Positions 35,419 to 48,094 of a stretch of DNA of 64,000 nucleotides are shown here, piece after piece; within the stretch, counting starts at the first letter, position 1, and each line of letters begins with the position of its first letter. Source of the DNA: Typha latifolia (Eukaryota > Streptophyta > Magnoliopsida > Poales > Typhaceae); the NCBI GenBank assembly GCA_019914945.1, contig CM034110.1, positions 9,898,808-9,962,807 of the forward strand. Reading direction: 5' to 3'. The notes below the pieces were generated by a model. That model made no database searches, was not told where the DNA came from, and worked only from the letters and a program-made list of their open reading frames with translations. A program made the translations under genes and the position numbers.

Positions 35419-38141
35419 TCCCTCCGTCTAGTCGTCTACAACAAATGTGAGAATGTGAGATGTCAAGCTGTGGAAATCGGAAGCTACTCGAATCGATCTT
35501 TTATAGAGAGGACGAAGGCGCAGGTTTAGTCGTGCGCACGAACCCGCGCAGGTTAGCGCACATCAGAGGGTGATTTCTCACACGTGTGGCCAGGCACGGG
35601 AAATGGCAACGTGGCGAGAGGCGAGAGGCCGTGGGAGGGGAGATATTAGGCTGTCGGGTGCGCGGCGGACACGGCCAAAATGTGATCAAATATTTTTTTT
35701 CCTAATAAAAAAAAATTCAATTTAAATTCACAACCGTGTACAAAAAAGAATCAAATAATAAAAAATGTAAACTATATAACTTAATTTCATAAACTAAAGT
35801 TTTGGAAGTCGCAACGCAAAGGCCATGTCCTCCCTTGTCTCATGCTGGAGGGTAGTTACAAGGCAATGCCGTATATAAAACTAAGTTTAGATTAATAGAT
35901 ACCTTGCCAAGCCTTAATGGTTGCCCAAATTAATTGATTTCAATTTTAGATGGGTTGAGCTAATAAACTAAGTCCTTGGAAGCCACAATGGCAGAGGCTA
36001 TGTCCTTCTTTGTCTCTTCGTGGAAGGATAAGATCATAACTCATAATTCATAACAAGTTAGGTTAGGTGCATGCCAACGTCTAGTGCTTAAATGTTTAAG
36101 TAATATTTTCAGTCCCCCCCTTCCCCTCTCAATTATTTCTTCTCCTATCTTAGAGACGCATGGCATCTCTTTGGGCCATCTCCTCTCTGTTGTGTCACTA
36201 TCTATCTAATATTTCTATCTTGATCTATATTTATCGTATTTATTTAAAAATAAAGAGAGAAAAAAAAATCTCGTCGGATTCTTAGACTCAACAATCCGAT
36301 AAATTTAATAAATTTTTTTTTATCTTTTATCATTATTCGATGCCTACGTCTTATTTTTCACTACCTCAACCCCCCCCCCCATACTAGCCGACCAAGAATA
36401 TTATGTATATAATAAATTGATGAACTTCTTTATCATTTGTCCTCTTCTTTTAGCACTTGTTATGTATAGTAAAACTTAGTGTGCTGTTACCAAGAGTTGT
36501 CATCGATGCCATCTACCATTCTTGCTGTTCATCACAGTCTTTGTCTCCATTGCATTCAAAAGGAAAGTCACAAGAGTTTTCTTCATCCAAGATCTGCTAG
36601 CTAGCAGCCATGTCCTTTTTTTTTTGTTCTCTTTTCCTCTCCTTCTGCATCAATGCAATGCAATCAGATCTACAATAGCTGTCTAGACACTGAGATTCAC
36701 CTGCCGTACACATTAAAAGAGCTGTGTCGGCGCTACGATATAAATTTTTTTAGTGGTAAAATTTTAAATTTATGCCTAAAATTATTATTATTATTATTTC
36801 TTCGTCTGTATTACTTTGTGTTTGTGTGTGTGATTTAGACCGGTGTGAAATTGTTAGTCTTTTCATTCAAACTTAACAGAAAAATTATATATTACTGTAA
36901 TAGTCCTATGATATTAATAATTCTATTGTTTGGGCAAATACGAATCTTCTACTTATATTTTTTTGAATGATTAAAATTTTTATTCCATAGTCGTGTGTTT
37001 AAAATGAAAGTATTCTATAATAGTTAATAACGAAAAACTTGTAATCTTAGACAGGAGGAGATGGAAGATATTAAAAGGAGAAAAATACTTATAATATTTC
37101 AACATTTATTATGTTTTTATGTACTTTCCTTGTTTAGTTTGAATTAAAAAATTATTATATAGTTTCAAATTTATATATGACGCCTTATGTTTTAACAAAA
37201 TTATAATTTATACCCTACATTTTTACTATTTATAAATCGAGCTCTATAATTTAGTGAATATGTGTAAAAAAATATTATGCCGTTAAATCTGTTAGTTAAA
37301 CTTAAACAAACATCTAGGTAAAATCAACTATACTAAAAAATTATCAAAATATCTTCAACTAAGTCATACTAAGTTTAGTCATATTTGAAATAAGTACATT
37401 TTACCGCACATATTAGTTAAATCATAGGAAAATTATGATTTATACCCTACATTTTTATTATTTATTTAACTCAGGATGTTTTATGCACACATTTATTACA
37501 TCGTAAAATTCGATTCGCAAATAGTAAAAATATAGGGTATAAATTATAATTTTATCTTTTTCTTTATTATTTTACAGTAAAATTTGAAGATACTTAACAA
37601 ATATACTCTACCTATAATTCTATGCTTAAGACTTTCTGAAAAGAGAAAGACTACCAATACAATTGGGTCATCTCAGTCATGAAAAAAGGATGTGACCACG
37701 AAGTTGTTGTTAAGTTTGCATCCATCCATTGAATGCCCAAGGAATAGCAATTCTATCCACATACATGTCAATTTTCTGCTGCAGCTCTTAACCCTAACTG
37801 AAGACTTATCAACAGTACTAAACTTTGAATATAGAAGGGAAAAAAAAAGTGGGAGATTCCGAGTCCGAATTCCACCAAATATATTATCGCTTTCTATATC
37901 AACTTGAAATAGTTTTCAGATCAGATGACAAGTATAGAAGGTGGCATTGAAGAAAGGAATAGCTACCAACCAAGCTGCTCTTAGCTGTAAGAAATGGATC
38001 CTCTAAGATCCGTAGCACGTACGGCTATGACGGCATTCATGCATCAATTATTGAGGGGTGATATATGATTGATGTACTGCAGGACAGTGTGTGACTTGTC
38101 AATATTGCATCAATGATTGGGAGAAATGTGAGCTCTCTCTT

Positions 38142-38176
<35 letters not shown>

Positions 38177-40948
38177 TACTGATAGGCCAAGGAATAGTAG
38201 TAGTACACTACTGCCTTAAAGGAAGGGTTTGTCTTAGATTGCTTCACTGTTCTTCTTGAATTCATTCACCTTATTAAGATCTAATGGAAAAGGACATGGG
38301 GGATAATACTTCTATATTAAGATCAACACAAGTGTGATGTAAGTTCCACCAGCGACCAAGAACTGGAAAGGTCAAAATTTCTCATGTGATTGATGCCGTT
38401 GCAAATGTTAATTGTGGTCTCAAGTCTATAGATATTCCAAATATAAATAATAATTAAAATCTTGCGCCGACATACCTAACTCTCTTTCCATACCTTTACG
38501 TATCCTTTTGTATAGAAATACACCGAGTATATTTTGCATCTTTTTTGAGATAAGATATTTTCTTATGAAAAAAATAATAATAGAACACTTATAATAAGAA
38601 TATTTTATTTTCATTTTCTTTGGAGTAGAAAGAGCTACAGAGATGCTCTGTCTAGTAGGGGGTGTAATTGAGTCTAGTTCTAATCAAGCTCGAATAAAAA
38701 TTAATTTTAAGTTTATATTTGTGATGAAGCTTGAATTAAATTAAGCTTGATTTAGATTTGAATCAAGCTTAAAATAAGGCATAATTTAGAAATATAAATT
38801 AATAGAATTAAAATTTAGAATTAAATTCTATAAGAGCAAAATATATAATAATCCACTTAAGTAAATCGTAGAATATAACATAATTATACTATAGTATACA
38901 AAGCATTACTCATATAATATATATACATATATATATATTTATTTATATAGTTATTTAGTATTTTATCGAGCTTATTTGATAGGCCATAAAGCTTCTAGTA
39001 AAATGGAGCTAATAATGGGCTATTATGAACAATTGGGCCCAAAATTTGAAGCCCAACATTTTCAAATTGGAATTAGCGGACGGTGGACATTTCTCTAATT
39101 TGTTGGGACAACAAGGACTGGACTGGAATCCAAAGCTCGGACATCCGACGTGGCGTAGAGCTGGACGTCACGAGCTTCCTGTGAGTTGCTTGTGTATGCT
39201 TCACACCCAAAAAGATCCCCAGGCCCAACATCGACTACGCTTACGGGAGGAACCCTCTGGGTCTAAATCTTCTCGGTGGATGTTGTATTCCAAAGAGGAG
39301 AAGCACTTACCACGTAGACTACCCTAGATTTACTTATCTCGTGACTCGAATGACACGGAGATAGCGCAGCACGACTTCGTCTTGACTTTACATGACAAAA
39401 GAGTCCATAACGTTTTTCCAAATGACATCCAAGTCCTCGAGAATTTAAACCAAAGCGAAAGGGTAATCTGGTCCGTGCGACAGTTTTAGTTGTTCTCTGG
39501 GGCCCTTTTCGTGACGTCCACTAGGACCGCTACACTTCTGACCACCAGAATCAGAATCTCTATAATTTAATTTATAATTTGCATATCAACTCTAAATCCG
39601 TGGGCTTATTTAACACCGTATTTTTTTTTGTTTGAGACTTATTTTTCTTATTAATATAAATAAAATACGAATTAAATCGTAACAGGTACTGCGTGCTTGA
39701 GATCAAATCGGAAATCGGAAATCGGAACGGAATTTTCGATTAATGAAAAATAATCCTTAAAAGTTAGACTAACTCTCAATGATAACGAAATTTCATGAGA
39801 ATTTTTATGGTAATTAAAACAATAATTACACTTGGATTTATTAATTTTTTGCCTATTTTTATATAAATATTCTTATTTATTATTCATGACTTTTAAATAT
39901 CTAGTCTAAATTGTTAAATTATCCAGGATAAAAACCCCCAAAAAATAGTTTTTTTTATTTATATATAATTTGATGGTGATGTATTATGTAATATTTCAAT
40001 GCTACAAAAGTATAATATACTTGCTAATATTTTATATATGGTGAAAATAGTTTGATTTGATGCTACATGTGATGATATCGTGTAAGTTATCGTAAATTTA
40101 ATCAGATTAATTTTTGAGCATAAATGTCTAAAATAATTATGAGTAGATAATATAGTGAAATATTTATTTATATTAAACCAGTGAAGGACCATAATATTAA
40201 TCTGATAATTTTTTAATCTTATCTTAACCATCGCGATCAACTACCATTCTCCTATCTAATTTTTTTCTCTTTTTTAATCAAACACCAAAAAATTGAGATA
40301 CCAACATCCTTTATTATGTAATAAGTTCCTAATTTATATTTCTACTAATTATATCTTAAGGTTAATTCTATTTTATACTTTTTTAAAATATAACCTTTTT
40401 TTATATGCCCCCGAATTTTTTTTCCGTATAATTATTATTTATTATTATAAAAAATCTACATGGATAAAGAAAAGCTTAAAGAAATATATATAAAATAATA
40501 ATAATTCATAGGGCGAAATTATTCTTTGGTCATATATATAGTATATAATAAGAAATTACACATTAGTCCAAGAAAAAAACCCAAATATGGGACAAGGACA
40601 GCAAAATTCTAATAATGGATTTCCTAGTTTAGCCCCCGCACTCAGGAAGAGGGTAATTCGGTAATTTGTATCAGGTCAAAGGAAGGGAGAATAAATGCTT
40701 ATCCAATGATTAAACGCACTGAGGTTAAGTTTGCTCTCCGTTTAAACCCGCTTTAATTCCGTTTTGGTGTCCGGGTTTCGAGCTCCCTTCCTCGGCACGA
40801 TTTCCAAAGCCATCTGAGAGGAGACAATGATCTAGCGCTCTTCTTCTCTCCCCTCTCCTGCGGAGCGTCTAGGGTTTCTCCGAACGCTAATTATTGCCCT
40901 CTTGATTTGGTTCGACAGCTCGGTTGGAATTTTTGATCGAAGATTGAA
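35419..40948. other. AT-rich gene desert
   Basis: About 5.5 kb with no supported gene. The first 300 bases hold the PLP9 5'UTR and promoter. Features seen are an inverted-repeat element at 37197-37553, a (CT)n run at 38147-38172, homopolymer C runs near 36113 and 36370, and degenerate AAGCTTGA-type repeats near 38680-38770. The final 200 bases are the promoter/leader of the RING-CH gene. The open frame 39025-39327 is featureless. Confidence 0.5.
37197..37553. repeat. inverted-repeat element, possible MITE remnant
   Basis: The left arm (37197-37231) reads TTATAATTTATACCCTACAT and onward. Its near-perfect reverse complement is at 37519-37553 (TATAGGGTATAAATTATAAT). A third copy in direct orientation lies at 37428-37467. 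Weaker complementarity extends about 50 bases inward. A related sequence occurs at about 54370-54460. No transposase is present. Confidence 0.55.
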
Positions 40949-43900
40949 ATGGAGAATTCGGGAGCTCCGTCTGAGCCAGCAGAAGCAGGGGCGGAATCTG
41001 GCGATCGGCAGGTAATCTTCGATTATGGTATAATTTTTTTGGTTTAGTTCTGTATTCATGAGATAATTTGTTTAGATTTTGAGTAGAAGTAGTTAATTTA
41101 GTACACAAATGAAATTCAGTGTCTTAACTTGCTTCTGCTTGAATTCTCCTGATTCGTCGTGATTTGAGTGGATGTTTTGATAAGAATCAAATTATTAAGG
41201 CAAGAAAGAGCTGAGGACATTGGACTGTTTTCGTGTTCATGGATGCTCTGAGATGAATTGACTTATTGCTAGTCATCAAAAGACTTAACTAACAGTAGAT
41301 TTTATAAACTGACCTTTCTTATTGATTGTTTTTATGTCGAGAGAAGAAGCTCGGATATAAATTGATTTGTTTCCAGTGATCAAAAGGCAAACTAATATCA
41401 GGTTGTCATGATATGACCTATTTAATTGTGGTTGTTAGAACATAAAATGTGAAAATCACCGTTATATAACAGCTTAAATTTTTAGAGTAATTGGTTCATT
41501 ATCATGACATCAGAGTAGATGTTCTGATTTTAAATCGTATCACACTCATCTTTTATTTAAAATATAAAATCTTCACTCATTTAAATCAAATTCACTTTTT
41601 GGGCCTATTAAAATGTCTCAACCTAGAAGCGAAGAAGAACATTAGAATATAAAATATAAAAAATCAATCACCGTTCTATAATAGATTAAGTTTTTAGAGT
41701 AGTTGGTAAGAGTTATCAATGGTATCGAGTAAAATATTTTTTGCATAGTCTAATTAGGAACTTTGGCATATAGATTGTTTATTGGCATCCTTTTGGAATT
41801 GCCAAAATAATTGAGGACAGAGAATATCTCGGCAAGGTATAAAAATATAAAGTTCATTTCCTTCTATCTATATACTATGTAGAATGGCCAAAGCGAAACA
41901 GTTTTTTCATTATTCTTGCTTGTCAGGTGAATTTTAAGGTTAAATAGGCAAGTCTTGCATGACTTGGGATGGCTTTCAAACTTTAAATATATCAAGTAGT
42001 TCTCAATTATAATTCTTGTGGATGATCAGGAATTCATGAGGCGTGCATTCCTAAACTATACTCTGAACATTTAAGTTTTCTTGATGCTGGTATTATCTAT
42101 TAACCTCTTTCTGCTGCTTGGTCTTGGTCATGTTTGCAGGCATTAAATCATGATGAGAACAGTAGAAGAGAAACTGCACCTTCTCATCATTCTAGACGGC
42201 CAAATCTTTCTTCCTTACAGATACCAGCTAGAACCTTGGAAAATTCATTACCTTCTTCCACAAGAATAAATATTGCTAGCAGTCCTTGTTCCACCAGAGC
42301 AGGCTTGCCCCCGAGACCTACTTCAACAAGGACAAAGTCGTCAATAAGAAATCTCCTTCCACAAAGAAGCTTGAAGGCAAAAAGTTCAACCCCGGAGGGT
42401 GACAGGACAATCCTTTTAGTTCCAGGAACACCATCTTCAGAAGGACAGCAGGAAAAAGCAGCTTCTTCGTCAAAGTCATTTTCTTTCACCAAAGTCTTCT
42501 CCTCCCTATCAGCAAAAAGAACACACTCTTTACCTGTAACTCCAGTTGCAACTTCTGGCTCTGAGTCTGCTCAGGAAAGGCACGTGGTTGACTTTTCTAT
42601 CATAGATGTAAGTTTTCTATGCAGATTCAGATGCTTGGACATGAATTCTGTTTTTTATGAAAAAGTTAAATGTTATCTCTGTCCTTACCTTTATGGTTTT
42701 TGTCTGTTATGAGGGGCCACTTAGTATATTACCCTCCAAGGTATGTTTTTCTTTATTACTGTGACATGTGAGAGGCAAATTGCAGAGATGGTATTATGAG
42801 AACTGTAAGCTAAAAGGGTAAAAGCAAGTAAAATAGGAGGATGAAAGTAAGAGAGCTCTGAAAAGGGGACTTTCAGCCGACATCACATACAAGTAGACTA
42901 ACAAGCTTTGTTTAAGGCCATATGATATTAAATATACCAATAGAAGTGAAGGGAATAAAGAGTGGTGGTTAATTTGTGCATCAAAATAACCAAGAAATTT
43001 TCTTGGTTAGTAATTGAAAAGTGCATTATGTAATATTTGCCTCCATAGCAATCCTCTGCTCTATTTCCATTCCATGTAATTCCATTTGAATTATGTCATC
43101 TCACAGTAGTTATATATATACAATTATCTCTCTTATCTCCATATTATTTGTTCAAAACAATGATTTGTCTGAAATATCTGTTGTTTCTGTACCTAGGTCA
43201 CTTGAGTCGAAATATCTGTTGTTTCTGTACCTTGGTCACTTGAGTCGAAATATCTGTTGTTTCTGTACCTTGGTCACTTGAGTCGAAATGTCTGTTATTT
43301 CTGTACCTTGGTCACTTGAGTCAAAATATCTGTTGTTTCTGTACCTTTGTCACTTGATGGACTTATGATATTTAGCAAAAGCAGGAAGTTCAAACACAAA
43401 TCAGGCGCTCATTTTCAGTACCAGGAAATGCAAAGAGCAGAAGCCTCCGAAGAATGGACTCAATAGGTTTATTCCGTGTAATTTCAGCAACCCCTCGTCC
43501 TGTTCCTGCTGACAATGCTATTGAAAATGATGTTATAGAGACACTTGATGGTATTTGCTAAATTCTCTTATACCTTGATATGCTGAGTTGCTTCATACAA
43601 AGCATACTGTTATCAATATATGTAATTCATAATAATCGCTTAAAAGTGTTGAGGACTATGTTAGCTTGTGCAAAAATGATGTCTTCCCAGAATGAAACTG
43701 AAGTTGGTTTTACTTAATCAGCTGAGTTATCAATTTATAAGTAATTTAAATTTTTAAGGAAAACCTTAAACTTTGTCATTAATATATGTTGTAGCAACCG
43801 AAGATGAAGGTGAAGATATTCCTGAAGAAGAGGCAGTCTGCAGAATTTGTCTAGTTGAGCTTGCGGAAGGAGGGGAAACTCTTAAAATGGAGTGTAGCTG

Positions 43901-46300
43901 CAAAGGAGAACTTGCTCTTGCACACCAAGATTGTGCAGTCAAATGGTTTAGCATCAAGGGAAACAAGACCTGCGATGTCTGCAAGCAGGAAGTTCGCAAC
44001 CTACCTGTAACATTACTGAGAATACAGAATCCTCAGACTACTAATAGGCGACCAACAAATGCTTTTCAGCAAAGAGAAGCTGCGCGGTACAGGTATATGT
44101 GGATATGGAGATTGAAAATATCAAATTGCTAGTTGACCAATGATTTGCTACTGGCTTTGTAATAACATGTGCAGGAACCTTCAATCTATTTTCCTTAATA
44201 ATATCTTAGACCCAACATTCAATTAGACAAAATTTATTAAGCTTTTTTTTTTTAAATGTAGAAAAGAGGGATTATGCTAGCAGGTGTGAACTTTTAACCG
44301 CAAGCTAGAGCTAGATGGTCTAATACCAGAACCAACGCAGTATAACTTGATCACCTTTTTAAGTTAGCAGTGCATACTTGGAGCTGGTGTTCGTCCTAAA
44401 AAAATTTGCTTATGGAGAATAGTAGATCATACTTCAAATTTATTGAAACTCCCATTATAATTTCTATCATCAGATATCAGTATTGTGTGTGGAGTTCCAG
44501 ATTTTATTGATATTATTTAGATCAGAGATCTTTTTTGCTTCTAACTGTTGTATTATATCTGTGGACAAATATCCTTATTTCCATCTGCTATTTTCTTCTC
44601 GATAGAATGCAATTCATATATCTTTTGTTCTCTATTCAGTTCACACTATGTGGATTTTCAAAGTAAACTACATTAAGGACAGAATAATTTCATTGTGCAT
44701 TCTGGCTTTCGAAGATTGTAAATGTGTTAGTTAATGAAGCTTGCTAGAGCCGTGAGTCATATTAGTCATGTTGGATGGTATTTAATAAGTAAACAGAAAA
44801 CAACCTTGTAAGATCATAGAAAATTTTCTTTTGACAACTCTGCAAGAAAAGAGAGAAGGAATGGAGGAATAATCCATGAGATATTGACTATGATAGAGAA
44901 AAATGTTGTTTAATGATTAGATGAACTCTTTTAGATTATGCATTTTTCTTTCTTCTGTTTCAAAATGATATTTTACAAGCATATCTGACTAGTTAATTTT
45001 GCATCCTAAATTCTGAATGGGTTCAATTAGTAAATATTCTCTTTTTTCAAATTCTGGCAGAGTCTGGCAGGATGTTCCGATTCTGGTCATGGTCAGCATG
45101 CTTGCCTATTTCTGCTTCTTGGAGCAACTTTTGGTCTGTAATTCTTTTCTTGCTTCCATTGTTTTTTCTTTGTTGTGCAAGATTTCATGTCAATGAGCAG
45201 ACAAATGCTACATTTCCTTTTCGTTTGTGGAGTTTATCACGTGTTTTTATTGTGCTTCCAGCTAAAAATTTAATGGAACAGGTTGCTGATATGAGGTCAC
45301 ATGCTCTAGCAGTTTCTTTGCCTTTCTCATGTGTTTTGGGTATCCTCTCTTCCATGCTAGCTTCCACAATGGGTAAGAATCCTGTCAATCTGTCATCTAT
45401 TTCAATTATTCTTAAAATAAAGGCTTGTTGTCTCTCTTATATCAATTAGCCTCTGGCATATTGTTGCCTATTATAATATATGCAAATGGAACCTTTAACT
45501 AGTTCCCCCAATTATATGTTCTGAGCCATCCGCACTGACAATTCATCCTTTTCCTTCAGAAGGAGATTAGTAAATAACAAAAGATAACACCAAGGCCCCC
45601 TCCAAAGGTGTCATATCCACCCCCAAAATAATGAGCATTGAGTACTATAAGAAAAGAACCTATACCTAACAAAGATAAATGAATACCTGAAAGTGTAGAA
45701 GTCTTGTTAACCCATCCAATTCCTACGAGAGTTTTTTACTGGAAATTCTCTTAAATTACCATCTCTAGTAAATGGGAGAATCCTTCTGATACAGGTGTTG
45801 TCCATGTGGTTCCTTATATAGATGTTATGGTGTTCATGAACACATCTATTCATTCTTTTGTTTATAACCTGTACATTTGCTGGTACCTTTTGCAGTGAGC
45901 AAGAGCTACATTTGGGCTTATGCTTCCTTCCAGTTTGCTATTGTAATCCTTTTTGCTCATATCTTCTATAATGTGGTAAGTAATTATATAACTCTGAGAA
46001 ATATCATGCTGGAGTGCTGTAATTATTTCTGACTGCTCATTATTGTTCATAAATTTGCAGCTTAAGGTGTCTCCTGTCTTAGCAGTCTTACTTTCATCAT
46101 TTACTGGATTTGGAATTGCAATCAGTACAAATTCCTTGCTTGTGGAATACATGAGATGGAGATCTAGGAGAAATCAACAATTAGTGCAGCATCATCATCA
46201 TGGTAGACAGCAAGAATCTGAAAATGCTGCAGAAAATCAAAATAGCAACATCGCAGGGCAGCAAGAAGCTGAGAGCCAGGTCCAGGCAACTAATGCTTAA
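40949..46300 (+). CDS. membrane RING-CH (RINGv) zinc finger protein, putative E3 ubiquitin ligase
   Basis: Eight coding exons: 40949-41011, 42140-42607, 43376-43550, 43795-44092, 45061-45133, 45282-45372, 45896-45975, 46061-46300; 495 aa, all in phase. A Ser/Pro-rich, basic N-terminal half precedes a C4HC3 RING-CH domain at 251-298: Cys251, Cys254, Cys269, Cys271, His279, Cys282, Cys295 and Cys298 ([29 protein letters not shown]). Three hydrophobic segments follow: [40 protein letters not shown] and [19 protein letters not shown], then [20 protein letters not shown], and a Gln/Asn-rich tail with a His run. The plan matches plant membrane RING-CH proteins such as At5g62460. The MARCH-like fold predicts E3 ligase activity on membrane proteins; the substrate is unknown. 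The exon 3 acceptor (43376 or 43385) and exon 6 acceptor were chosen by homology. Confidence 0.9.
41433..41730 (+). mobile_element. possible TRIM-like retroelement remnant in intron 1
   Basis: Two direct repeats of about 70-80 bases (41433-41504 and about 41640-41718) share TTAGAA-ATAAAAT, ATCACCGTT, ATATAA and TTTTTAGAGTA-TTGGT. The first begins TG, ends CA and is followed by TGACATCAGAGT, which resembles the tRNA-Met primer site TGGTATCAGAGC. The second is preceded by a purine-rich tract (AGAAGCGAAGAAGAA) and followed by TGGTATCGAGT. This fits a degraded terminal-repeat retrotransposon in miniature. No coding sequence is present. Confidence 0.45.
43171..43357 (+). repeat. 38-bp minisatellite in intron 2 of the RING-CH gene
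   Basis: About five head-to-tail copies of a 38-bp unit (GAAATATCTGTTGTTTCTGT, then ACCTTGGTCACTTGAGTC) start at 43171, 43209, 43247, 43285 and 43323. The copies differ by only a few bases, so the array is young or being homogenised. It ends about 20 bases before the chosen exon 3 acceptor. Confidence 0.95.
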
Positions 46301-48094
46301 CAAAAATGGATGAAGATCATTCTTAATGATTTTTCAAGGTAAAATTTAAGGCAAACTCTCTTTCCCCAGTTTATTGCATACAAAAATGACATTGCTATAG
46401 GATCTCTTTCCTATGCTTCAATTCATATACTGCAGTACTTTTGTCAGGATAATATTATTATCTGTAGACAGAATATTATTTTTGCATTTCCTCTTAGAAC
46501 CTTCACTTTTTAACCAGTCCTTTTGCAGAGTGGATATTAAGGTGGTCTGGCAGTAAGTTTTCTGATGTCCAAGAAACTTTTTTAATAGATACAAATATGA
46601 CACTCCATCACATGGTCTATTCGCTTACCAAACTCGCTCTCTTGTTGATTCAAAGGAAAGATTAAGTTATTTATTGCCACTTCTTTAGAGCTGTGCATAT
46701 TTGTGTTTGAATCCTCTCATCTGTTTATAACTTGTGCTGCCACTGATGGACTGCTAAATGGCCCTAATGCACCTGACAGCTCCACTCCGAATTTACAGAA
46801 ATACAAATAATTCGCTATGTGGCCCTCTTTAGGGCAACTCAATTAAGAGGATACTGCCACTTGAAAGACAAAAATAGCAAGTTGCATAGCAATTGATATG
46901 CAAGTCTCTATTTACATAGATTGTTCATCTGGTTATACTACTAAACTTAGTATACTACAACTTCGTAGTCCAACAGCCTTCTTGAATTTGATGGCAAGGT
47001 CTTTATCTTCCAATGTCTGCCCTTACAGGTAAAAGGACAGTAAAATGCGTGAATGGTCAAGAAGTGAGCCACTCTGGAACAGAAGCATACGATAGAGTTG
47101 GAATATTAGAAAAGCAAGGTTGCAAAGATAAGGAGATGCAACGATTTTTGTAATTAATGGTAAATCTTATTTCTTGTTTTGGCTTCATGGAGGACCATTT
47201 CTGTTTGCATATCTATCCAGATCCACAGCACATAAAGGAACGTGTGATTTTTCTGAGATTTCCTTCTCTTTTTTTTGTCAAAAGATTTGTCTGAGATTTC
47301 AATGTTGCACAGTAGTATATAAAATCAAATGGTGTAAATTTGTACATGTGATTTGTAAGTTTTCTTTTTCCTGAGAAAGAATGTGGTATGTGAAAGTGTA
47401 ACCCAGAGTTTTATTAGTCTAAGAATATCCGATACTTTTGTCTGAATATCAAAGAATTTTAAATCCAGACCGAATTATTCTTTCTAGCATTTCAATGTAC
47501 AAAGGGTACCATCACTGCCGTCGATCATGGTGATTACTGCTTGAATTCTTCGAAGACATAATTAAATATGTGTAAAGAGCAGTATTGACTGTTTTTTCTT
47601 TAGTAGCACTATTAACTTGAATTATTTTCATGGAACAGCGAACATCTGTAACAAATAAATACCATATATTTTATAAGCAAAAACCAATTTGCAGAGATAA
47701 CGCATTTTCTTGTACGGCACTTCTCATTCACTCATAATATTCACACACAGATATCAACAAGGAACTGAACCACCAAAATGTAACAGGTGGATTTAAAGAA
47801 GTTCCCACAGTGCAAAAGGTAAGATCAAGTTTCTGACATCGAACTAATTATTTTGTTGCAGATAGATGTTAGTATTCTCCATGAATATGTGAGCCTACAA
47901 CAGAAAATAAAGGAATTACATCAAAATGTTAAAAAAAGAAAAAAGAAAAAACTGATACCTTCAACGATCAAGACAAAGGTCGGAGGAGTCAGTGCTGCTA
48001 AAAACTATAACCTTCACCAACTGCAGTAAGGTAAAGTTAGAGGGAATAATCTGTATAAGCTCTCAGAGTAGATCAGGGGTGGGTTCCATTTTAG
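46301..48094. other. 3' region between convergent RING-CH and HEN1 genes
   Basis: The 3'UTRs of the two convergent genes and AT-rich spacer. A possible 3'UTR intron donor lies at about 46339 (CAAG|GTAAAA). No further gene is supported. Confidence 0.55.

Noticed and set aside
39025..39327. 100-codon + strand open frame in the gene desert
   Set aside because: No motif, no conserved pattern and no nearby exons in phase.
43171..43357. Regular repeat array as a possible CRISPR
   Set aside because: Units are contiguous with no unique spacers, and the host is a plant; it is a minisatellite.
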